A DNA stretch of 12,693 nt, from the NCBI GenBank assembly GCA_025060275.1, contig JANXCJ010000043.1, forward strand, positions 1 to 12,693, written 5' to 3'. Below the pieces are notes generated by a model, which was not told the DNA's origin, searched no databases, and saw only the letters and a list, made by a program, of their open reading frames with translations. Each line of letters begins with the position of its first letter. The stretch's first letter is position 1. Source of the stretch: Bacteroidia bacterium. Its GTDB lineage: Bacteria; Bacteroidota; Bacteroidia; SpSt-205. Shown here piece after piece: positions 7,297 to 12,693 of this stretch. Both the position numbers and the translations under genes were made by a program.

Positions 7297-8503
7297 GGGC
7301 ATCATACCAGAAATAATTCTCCTCGCAGGGGGCTTAGGGAGTCGGTGGAAAGTCTTTCCGGTAGTGACTCTTTTTACCTATGGAATCTTCTTGACCCAAT
7401 TAAGAGGAGAAGTTACCCCTTTGCTTACCCTTTCCTCCAATGCTATTCAGTTCTTATGGATAATAGTCTGTACAACGAGTATCATATGGATTCTACATCC
7501 TCCTCGTGGCGGCGCAGCATGGTCTCTACTTGTTCAAGTGAGTGCTTATGGATTACTTCTGCGTAGCTCTCACTTAGCTTTCACTTGGGGACTCATGGAG
7601 GCAGGGGCATTAGCAGGTTATTTCTTTGTAAGTGCAATAGGGAAAAAACCCGAAAGCCAAAGTGTAGTAGTGCGTTATCTTGGTTGGAGTATAACAGCTT
7701 CAGCTTTCCTTATATTAGGGTTAGCGCTTCGTCTAACAGAAGGGAATGGGCTAAGCTATCCTTGCTTGCAGGGCAATACCCTATCCAACATGCTTATGGG
7801 GGTAGGATGGGCTATAAAGGTGGCTTTTATTCCCTGGCACACTTGGCTGATAGGTATCTACCGAGCACTACCCTTACCTTGGGCAAGCTGGTATGCGATA
7901 GTACCTAAAGGCGCTCTTCTTCTCAATCTTCTTTCTTTTCTGCCCTCGGAAGGGCAGGGATGTGAAATGGGGCTATTTTACTTTTTAGCTTCTGTGAGCC
8001 TATTAGCAGGCTACGCGTTAGCCTGGCAGAGTGAGAATCCATTAGAGATGCTTTTCTGGGGTACTCTCGCACAAACAGGCTACATGGCGTTAGCAGCAAC
8101 TCCGGGGGCACAAGCTAACGGCTGGGCTTTTTGGAGCGTGTATGGAATAGCTACCCTTCTAAGTTTCCTGTATGTAGAGCAGCCCTGGCGGGGCAAAATA
8201 GGAGATGCTATAGGCTTTCTTCTTATAAGCAATTTAGCAGGACTTCCACCTGTAATGGGATTTTGGGTGAAGTTAGGATTATTATGGAGCGGCTTTACCT
8301 ATTTCTCAGGTCTTATCCAAATCTTCCTGGTGGCATCTGCGATCCTCGCTACGATTGCAGGTTTTGCCCTGTATGGTAGGGTATTATGGTGGATTTGGCA
8401 GAAGGCTCCTAATCAGCCAATCCCGGTAAGCTACAAGGCATTGTATCTGAGTGGAAGTTTAGGACTACTAATAGGAGGATTTTGGGGCATAGGCTGGGCG
8501 TAG
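7283..8503 (+). CDS. nuoN: Compact NuoN-like subunit of complex I
   Basis: A 406-aa polytopic membrane protein (NuoN is usually about 480 aa). It is identified by NLAGLPPVMGFWVKLGLLWS (317-336), the TM12 NuoN signature with Lys330, and by GWAIKVAFIPWHTWL (175-189) with Lys179. Lys209 and Glu106 (LMEAGALAGY) fit the remaining axis charges. Two usually conserved stretches have drifted. The PDVYEGAP-like loop reads IGIYRALPLP (190-199), and the QxNLKRMLAYSS-like helix reads QSENPLEMLFWGTL (249-262) and has lost its KR pair. The position after nuoM supports the call. ATG at 7283 overlaps the nuoM stop. The last 36 nt are read in antisense by the convergent cysteine desulfurase gene. No terminator is visible at the junction. 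Confidence 0.88.
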   Translation: MRGIEGIIPEIILLAGGLGSRWKVFPVVTLFTYGIFLTQLRGEVTPLLTLSSNAIQFLWIIVCTTSIIWILHPPRGGAAWSLLVQVSAYGLLLRSSHLAFTWGLMEAGALAGYFFVSAIGKKPESQSVVVRYLGWSITASAFLILGLALRLTEGNGLSYPCLQGNTLSNMLMGVGWAIKVAFIPWHTWLIGIYRALPLPWASWYAIVPKGALLLNLLSFLPSEGQGCEMGLFYFLASVSLLAGYALAWQSENPLEMLFWGTLAQTGYMALAATPGAQANGWAFWSVYGIATLLSFLYVEQPWRGKIGDAIGFLLISNLAGLPPVMGFWVKLGLLWSGFTYFSGLIQIFLVASAILATIAGFALYGRVLWWIWQKAPNQPIPVSYKALYLSGSLGLLIGGFWGIGWA

Positions 8504-9637
8504 AGTTTGTATAGCCCTGGAAAGGTACTCTATAGCCAGCTCAATGTCAGCTTCCGTCGTGGGACAGCCAAGAGAGAATCGCAGGGTTGCCTTAGCATCC
8601 GCAGGTGTGAGCCCCATCGCAAGTAGTACATGGGAGGGTTCAGGCTTAGCAGAAGTACAAGCAGAGCCCGTAGCTACTGCTAAAAGCGGCATTCGCCCCA
8701 GCAGGTCTGAGGCTTTTAGGCCTGGGAAAGTTACGCTTAGGGTATTAGGCAAACGGTACGCCCCCTCCCCATTTATGTAGGCTGAGGGATAAAGAGCCTG
8801 AATACCTTGCCAGAGGCGCTCTCTCAAGTTTTGAAGGCGACTTTGACAGGTGGGTAGCTCTTCTAAAGTAGCTTGCAATGCTACGCCCATCCCTACAATT
8901 AGCGGTACCGCAAGCGTCCCACTACGAAGCCCCCTCTCATGTCCTCCTCCATAGAATAAAGGCTTCAAAAGAACCCGGGGGTTCTTACGACGAATATAAA
9001 GGGCTCCTATGCCCTTTGGGCCATAAAACTTATGGGCAGACAGCACCGCTACATCCACATCTAACTCGGAGAGAGAGAAGGGAATTTTACCGACAGCTTG
9101 CGTAGTATCACAGACAAAGAAAGCCCCTGCCTCATGGGCTATTTTAGCAAGCTGAGCTATAGGTTGAATCACACCTGTCTCGTTATTAGCAAACATTACA
9201 GCTACCATCAAAGTGGTGGAGCGAAGGGCTTTTCGGAGCGTATCAGGTTCAACTTCACCTCTGGAGGAGACTGAAAGCACCTCAATCTCCCAACCTTGCT
9301 CTGCTAAGGCTTTCAGCGGGTCTAACACAGCTTTGTGTTCGGTAGCCGCCACTAAAATATGCCTTCGGCTTGTCCCTGCATAAGCCTTAGCTATCCCTTG
9401 CAGGGCCATATTCAATGCTTCTGTAGCCCCACTTGTGAAAATCCATTCCTCTGGAGTAGTATCAAATATCTTTGCAAGGAGAGCTCGTGTCTCTTCCACG
9501 GCATCTTGTGCCTCTTTACCAAATATGTGAGGACTGGCTGGATTACCAAAGCGCTCCGTAAAATAAGGTAACATAGCCTTGAGAGCCAGCGGAGAAAGAG
9601 GGGTAGTGGCGTTATAGTCTAAATAAACCGCATGCAT
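8468..9637 (-). CDS. Cysteine desulfurase, NifS/IscS family
   Basis: A 389-aa PLP enzyme that takes sulfur from L-cysteine as a persulfide for Fe-S cluster and other sulfur-transfer pathways. Visible features are YLDYNATTPL (5-14), the cofactor-stacking His101 in ATEHKAVLD, Asp177 and Gln180 in CDTTQAVGK, the Schiff-base Lys203 in SAHKFYGPKG, RSGT (238-241) and the catalytic Cys327 in ATGSACTSAKPEPSHVL. That last loop has the long, class I (IscS/NifS) form. No scaffold (IscU/NifU) or other Fe-S assembly gene is adjacent, so I do not choose between NifS and IscS. ATG at 9637 sits right before the conserved N-terminus. A TTG at 9670 would overlap the upstream gene and add residues the family lacks. 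The gene lies 10 nt after the coiled-coil gene. Its C-terminal end overlaps nuoN tail to tail. Confidence 0.93.
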   Translation of the reverse strand: MHAVYLDYNATTPLSPLALKAMLPYFTERFGNPASPHIFGKEAQDAVEETRALLAKIFDTTPEEWIFTSGATEALNMALQGIAKAYAGTSRRHILVAATEHKAVLDPLKALAEQGWEIEVLSVSSRGEVEPDTLRKALRSTTLMVAVMFANNETGVIQPIAQLAKIAHEAGAFFVCDTTQAVGKIPFSLSELDVDVAVLSAHKFYGPKGIGALYIRRKNPRVLLKPLFYGGGHERGLRSGTLAVPLIVGMGVALQATLEELPTCQSRLQNLRERLWQGIQALYPSAYINGEGAYRLPNTLSVTFPGLKASDLLGRMPLLAVATGSACTSAKPEPSHVLLAMGLTPADAKATLRFSLGCPTTEADIELAIEYLSRAIQTLRPAYAPKSSY

Positions 9638-9647
9638 CCCTATATTC

Positions 9648-10193
9648 CTATTTTCGCACTGTGCGCGCAAGTAGCGACTCTACTAGCTCCTCTAAAGGCT
9701 TAAATGCCACTGCAATTAGCGCCTTCAAACTAAACGATATAAAACCGGCCCACTGAGAGGTCGTATCAGAAGCTGTCTGCTCTATGTAATACTCTATTAG
9801 CTCCGTAGCCATGAAGATAAGAATAGTACTGATTGCTAATACTGTGAGAGCCTTTCGGCGGCGCTGACTAGCTTGCAGGGCATCAAGCGTCTCTTGCAGT
9901 TCTTTATTCTTTTGCTGAAGCTCCTGATTATATTTAGCGATCTGCTCATTCTTCTCTGCTAATTCCTGATTGGCTGCCCTTAGTTTGGCCTGGAGACGAT
10001 CACCCATGCGAGTAACTAGCCGAGCCGTATTCAGAAGCTCCTCGTATTGCTGCCTAATCTCCTCTAACTTCCTGTACTCTACACTATCCTGGGGGAGGGA
10101 AGTTTGCCAAGCTTTCAGCTTCTGTAAGGCCTCTTCCTCTCTGTGGAAGCTGACACTGGGCTCATGAATAGTAGTAGTGTCACGCTTCCTCAT
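9648..10193 (-). CDS. Coiled-coil protein with two membrane helices, third gene of the SiaBC-like module
   Basis: A 181-aa protein of no named family that I recognise. Residues 1-35 are polar. Residues 36-110 form a long charged helix with coiled-coil character, including ELLNTARLVTRMGDRLQAKL (52-71) and heptad-like repeats rich in N, Q, E and K. An Arg-rich RRRK (111-114) then precedes a hydrophobic helix (115-133) and a second one (about 148-164), ending in a basic tail. The positive-inside pattern suggests that both the coiled coil and the tail are cytoplasmic. The LVTRMGDR-like stretch recalls the helical stalk found before GGDEF and related output domains in SiaD-type proteins. Here no output domain follows. 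It overlaps the siaC-like gene by 14 nt, which argues that it is the partner or effector of that protein. Function is otherwise unknown. Confidence 0.8.
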   Translation of the reverse strand: MRKRDTTTIHEPSVSFHREEEALQKLKAWQTSLPQDSVEYRKLEEIRQQYEELLNTARLVTRMGDRLQAKLRAANQELAEKNEQIAKYNQELQQKNKELQETLDALQASQRRRKALTVLAISTILIFMATELIEYYIEQTASDTTSQWAGFISFSLKALIAVAFKPLEELVESLLARTVRK

Positions 10194-10593
10194 TTATAGG
10201 TACGAGCTCAAAAGGAACCTTCACAGCTGCTTGATAATCTAGCCCCGCATCCTCCATCTCTGTATCCTCTTGTAAGAACATCCATTTTATTTGGGTAGGT
10301 TGCCCTTTCTCATATAGGGCCTCAAAGTAGCGAAAAAGGTCCAGTAGCACCTTCGCTGTGCTTGTATTGAAGTACTCTAATCGTACCTCTAAGGTCAAAA
10401 GCTCCTTATCTGGCTTGTGTTTATGTACAAAGCTATCCAGCCACTGCAAAACAGGTGCATAGAACTTTAAAGAGTTTTCCGGATATGAATTCCCTCCGAT
10501 ATAAAACCTCCGATTATTCGGATCGAATATAATTTCAGGCGTAGTAAAGGTCGGCTCTATAACGAGTCTATCTATGATAGTCGCATCACTCAT
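10180..10593 (-). CDS. siaC: SiaC-like protein (DUF1987 family)
   Basis: A 137-aa protein of the DUF1987/SiaC family, whose usual length is about 125-135 aa. The N-terminal part has the family pattern of a short strand-turn-strand with IIFDPNNRRFYIGGNSYPEN (about 21-40), then a helix with FYAPVLQWLD. The central LEYFNTSTAKVLLDLF (72-87) is the family core. By comparison with SiaC of Pseudomonas aeruginosa, which is phosphorylated on Thr68, a Thr in NTST (77 or 79) is the likely phosphosite. There SiaB phosphorylates SiaC, and the unphosphorylated form activates the cyclase SiaD. The fold resembles anti-anti-sigma (SpoIIAA-like) proteins. ATG at 10593 is chosen over a TTG at 10605 and overlaps the siaB-like stop by 8 nt. 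Tight overlaps on both sides indicate one module. Confidence 0.85.
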   Translation of the reverse strand: MSDATIIDRLVIEPTFTTPEIIFDPNNRRFYIGGNSYPENSLKFYAPVLQWLDSFVHKHKPDKELLTLEVRLEYFNTSTAKVLLDLFRYFEALYEKGQPTQIKWMFLQEDTEMEDAGLDYQAAVKVPFELVPINEEA

Positions 10594-11098
10594 GGCTCTT
10601 AACAAAGAAAGTGGCTTTTACAGTAAACCACGCATACTCTCCATCTGCACAGCTGAGCTCATACTCAAACTTATCTGCCTTAAAGATTACTTGAATAAGC
10701 CCCAGGCTCGCACCCCCGCTATCTGAATAAGAACCCGACGTCAGCGTGTTATGATGAAGTGCCTCCAGCTCATCTCGGCTCATCTGCATAAGATTCTGAA
10801 GGTAAGATTGGAGAAAGATTTCTTGGCTATAATAGACAAGGTTACGAGTTAGCAGCGTAATTCCCTCATCAGAACGGCTGAGAGCAATTAAGGGGGGATA
10901 ATCTTGATTATCTACCGCATAGTGAATGATATTCTGAGCCAATTCTATGAGACTAGTAACTACCTTCCGCCGAAGGGGAGGGCGAATGCCTTCCTCAGCA
11001 AGGAGCTTATCTAAATTCCTCACTATAATAGGTAGAACCTCCATGTCTAGAGGGCCTTCGTGGCGGAACAGGAGTCTATTCTCATATGAAACGGTCAT
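10586..11098 (-). CDS. siaB: SiaB-family protein kinase
   Basis: A 170-aa protein resembling the SiaB family of small GHKL-fold protein kinases (relatives of anti-sigma-factor kinases). The N-box-like helix is VTSLIELAQNIIHYA (47-61), with Glu52 and Asn56 in the positions that bind Mg and ATP. A glycine-containing ATP-lid stretch, SGSYSDSGGASLGLIQVIFK (121-140), lies before the last strands. In the known pathway SiaB phosphorylates SiaC and is opposed by the PP2C phosphatase SiaA. No SpoIIE/PP2C gene is in the window. It is cytoplasmic by sequence, with no signal or membrane segment. ATG at 11098 follows a 32-nt gap holding promoter-like elements, so this gene may begin a separate transcript from the cytochrome gene upstream. 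Confidence 0.82.
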   Translation of the reverse strand: MTVSYENRLLFRHEGPLDMEVLPIIVRNLDKLLAEEGIRPPLRRKVVTSLIELAQNIIHYAVDNQDYPPLIALSRSDEGITLLTRNLVYYSQEIFLQSYLQNLMQMSRDELEALHHNTLTSGSYSDSGGASLGLIQVIFKADKFEYELSCADGEYAWFTVKATFFVKSHE

Positions 11099-11101
11099 CT
11101 A

Positions 11102-11117
11102 CAATAGTACAAAAGTA
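11102..11117 (-). promoter_or_regulatory. Possible -7 elements before the siaB-like gene
   Basis: On the minus strand TACTTTTG (11117-11110) matches TAnnTTTG exactly, and TACTATTG (11109-11102) matches it with one change. They lie 11 and 3 nt before the ATG at 11098. No clear TTTG -33 box sits at the right distance from either. The short gap and same orientation mean read-through from the upstream gene is equally possible. Confidence 0.35.
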
Positions 11118-11130
11118 TGAAAAAGTTTGC

Positions 11131-12669
11131 TTATGGGAGGAGTGTCATCCCGTAAGCCGCTAAGGCCACTTCTTTTACTCCACGAAGCTGAAAGGTAGGA
11201 ATTTGGAGAACATATACTTTGCCAGGAGCTCCTGATAACCCCTCTGTGTAATGATGCGGCGGATCTGTTCCAGCTAAGTTTTCAAAAGAGACAAAAAGCT
11301 GATTCTTTATAGGATCTACGGCGATTCCTCTAGGTAGGTGCCCTGTATTATAGATATGCGTAAGCAAGCGTAGATTTTCTGTATCAATCACAGCGATAGC
11401 CCCGCGCTTTTCGCCTTGAAGAGGAGGAGCAGCCGCTTTAAGACAGGCTACATAGAGTAGTCCCCGATGATAAGCCATTAGTTTGGGAGCTGCTGCCGTG
11501 GGTATCACAGCTACCAAACTATCATTGAAGCGACTAAATACCCGCACTTCATTAGATGCATCACAAGTTACAAAGTAAAACTTCCCTGTGGGTTCTGCAA
11601 GTATTTGGTAAGGGCCCCACCGTGTATCTGACTGCGGCACACCTCCCCTCTCAAGAGGAATCTGTGTAAAATCTACGAAGCTATTCCTACTGGGAGAAAT
11701 TTCCACTTTGGTAATATAGTTGCCATTATTCGCTGTAACATAGGCATACCGAAAATCAGGAGTAAGCCACAATCCATGCGGACGAGCAATGATCTGGCCC
11801 AAGGGGTCTCTAAGCTCATCTAAGATTATAAGATTTTCGGCATCTATCAGCGTAAGCTTTACAGGGGCTGTGGTGGTAAAATGCGTAATGACTGCATGGC
11901 GACCATCAGGACTGAACTCAATATGAGCCGGATCGGCACCCACTTCTAATCGTCCTACCTTTTCGTAGGTATCAGTGCGATACTTTTCTATAGCCGCTCC
12001 TGATATAAGAGTTACATACAAGTACTTCCCATCTGGTGAGACCTGTACATAGTGGGGGGCTTCCACTACGCGAGGAAGCGCTCCCACGGGGATATAGTAC
12101 ATAACTCCATAAGTGTCTAAATCAATCACGGCTATAAGGTCGCTCCCCGAGCTACACACAAAAGCCTTGCGGCGCCCATCATGCATACGATGTGCCCAGG
12201 GCAATTCACCTTTGGCATTACGCGCTCCCTCTATTATCCACTGGCGCAAAACCTCAATCTCCCCCCTAGAAAGTAAGTTGCTACTATCAGGCGTAGGCGG
12301 CGGCATAAGCGGCACCGCAGTAGGCCCTAATTCAGGATAGCGATTGATATGCCATAGGAGGTGAGACCAATCGGGATTGCCTGGTACCACAGGGGTCAGT
12401 TCACCTCTATAGGCATAAAAAAGGCTATCCCAAGAGGCGAGATTTATTTTAGTCCCTACCCAAGAAGGGTTAGAAGAAGGCGCGCCCCCGTGCCCACGGG
12501 TATAACCCCCTTCATAGTTAGCCGCCCTATGACAACCGGCACACCGCTGAACAAGAATCTGCGCAACAGCTGGAGGAAAATTACTTCTCTTGTCTAAACT
12601 AATCTCCTCTATCCTTCTACATCCCCAAAGTAGTATGATCCCCAAACCTAAACCCCTAAGCGCACGCAT
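11131..12669 (-). CDS. Lipoprotein with N-terminal cytochrome c domain and beta-propeller
   Basis: A 512-aa exported protein. Residues 1-17 form a lipoprotein signal ending in the lipobox LLWGC (Cys17), so it should be anchored in the outer or inner membrane facing the periplasm or outside. A cytochrome c-like domain follows with heme motif CAGCH (43-47), a plausible axial Met122 in VPLMPPP and the end motif EIEVLRQWIIEGA (137-149). From about 165 to 510 there is a beta-propeller of the YVTN/YncE type, with repeated blades such as VQVSPDGKYLYVT, IEFSPDGRHAVIT and LWLTPDFRYAYVT. Heme plus propeller recalls cytochrome d1-like and hydrolase-like propellers, but I see no evidence for a d1 heme site or a specific reaction. 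Periplasmic electron transfer or surface sensing is possible. ATG at 12669 is supported by the signal sequence. No obvious link to the Sia-like genes downstream. Confidence 0.85.
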   Translation of the reverse strand: MRALRGLGLGIILLWGCRRIEEISLDKRSNFPPAVAQILVQRCAGCHRAANYEGGYTRGHGGAPSSNPSWVGTKINLASWDSLFYAYRGELTPVVPGNPDWSHLLWHINRYPELGPTAVPLMPPPTPDSSNLLSRGEIEVLRQWIIEGARNAKGELPWAHRMHDGRRKAFVCSSGSDLIAVIDLDTYGVMYYIPVGALPRVVEAPHYVQVSPDGKYLYVTLISGAAIEKYRTDTYEKVGRLEVGADPAHIEFSPDGRHAVITHFTTTAPVKLTLIDAENLIILDELRDPLGQIIARPHGLWLTPDFRYAYVTANNGNYITKVEISPSRNSFVDFTQIPLERGGVPQSDTRWGPYQILAEPTGKFYFVTCDASNEVRVFSRFNDSLVAVIPTAAAPKLMAYHRGLLYVACLKAAAPPLQGEKRGAIAVIDTENLRLLTHIYNTGHLPRGIAVDPIKNQLFVSFENLAGTDPPHHYTEGLSGAPGKVYVLQIPTFQLRGVKEVALAAYGMTLLP

Positions 12670-12677
12670 TTTCTACC

Positions 12678-12685
12678 CTAAGATA
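12678..12685 (-). promoter_or_regulatory. Weak -7-like element before the cytochrome lipoprotein gene
   Basis: TATCTTAG on the minus strand differs by one base from TAnnTTTG and lies 8 nt before the ATG at 12669. The window ends 8 nt further upstream, so a -33 box cannot be checked. Confidence 0.2.
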
Positions 12686-12693
12686 CACTCCTC

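Noticed and set aside
7585..7908. 107-codon plus-strand frame inside nuoN
   Set aside because: Out of frame with a clear membrane protein and with a random-looking product. Treated as a shadow.
8440..8520. Possible terminator between the convergent arrays
   Set aside because: No stable stem with a T run is visible, and the two coding regions overlap.
9638..9670. TTG at 9670 as an earlier cysteine desulfurase start
   Set aside because: It overlaps the coiled-coil gene and adds residues before the conserved YLDYNATT strand. ATG at 9637 gives the normal N-terminus.
1..12693. CRISPR array, tRNA, insertion sequence or long direct repeats
   Set aside because: No regularly spaced repeats, cloverleaf-like sequence, transposase or terminal inverted repeats were noticed on reading. 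Coding density leaves almost no room for them.

Overview
The window looks like chromosome of a Bacteroidota-type bacterium, or a close relative in the wider Bacteroidota group. Three things point there. The PhoD-like phosphatase ends in a type IX secretion (Por) C-terminal sorting domain. The best promoter-like elements have the Bacteroidota TAnnTTTG form. I see no convincing Shine-Dalgarno sequences in front of the starts. A stand-alone PurQ, rather than a large fused PurL, suggests a lineage outside the classical gut Bacteroidales (inference). Base composition is intermediate, and Ile ATA, Leu TTA/CTA and Arg AGG codons are common throughout. No gene stands out by composition, and I saw no mobile element, tRNA, rRNA or CRISPR array.

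Layout. A 67-nt divergent spacer (126-192) separates a truncated leftward gene (1-125) from a tightly packed rightward array at 193-8503. The order is: T9SS-exported PhoD-like phosphatase, a DUF697-like protein with a SHOCT tail, an M16-peptidase-like protein lacking the zinc motif, purQ, then nuoL, nuoM and nuoN. Spacings are +5, -4, -10, +1, -19 and -14 nt, so the seven genes are probably one transcription unit. From the other side a leftward set (12669-8468) encodes a cytochrome c/beta-propeller lipoprotein, a SiaB-like kinase, a SiaC-like protein, a coiled-coil membrane protein and a NifS/IscS-type cysteine desulfurase. The two arrays converge tail to tail and overlap by 36 nt.

How the genes may work together. 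NuoL, NuoM and NuoN are the three antiporter-like proton-pumping subunits of complex I. Here they travel without nuoA-K and are all shorter than usual, NuoL especially so. The siaB-siaC-coiled-coil genes overlap and look like one signalling module: a GHKL-fold kinase, its phospho-switch partner and a likely effector. In Pseudomonas aeruginosa the partner binds the coiled-coil stalk of the diguanylate cyclase SiaD. Here a stalk-like coiled coil is joined to two membrane helices instead of a GGDEF domain, and neither a SiaA-type phosphatase nor a cyclase is in view. This module is the best candidate in the window for something not yet well described. The rest is housekeeping and respiration in an unusually compact arrangement.
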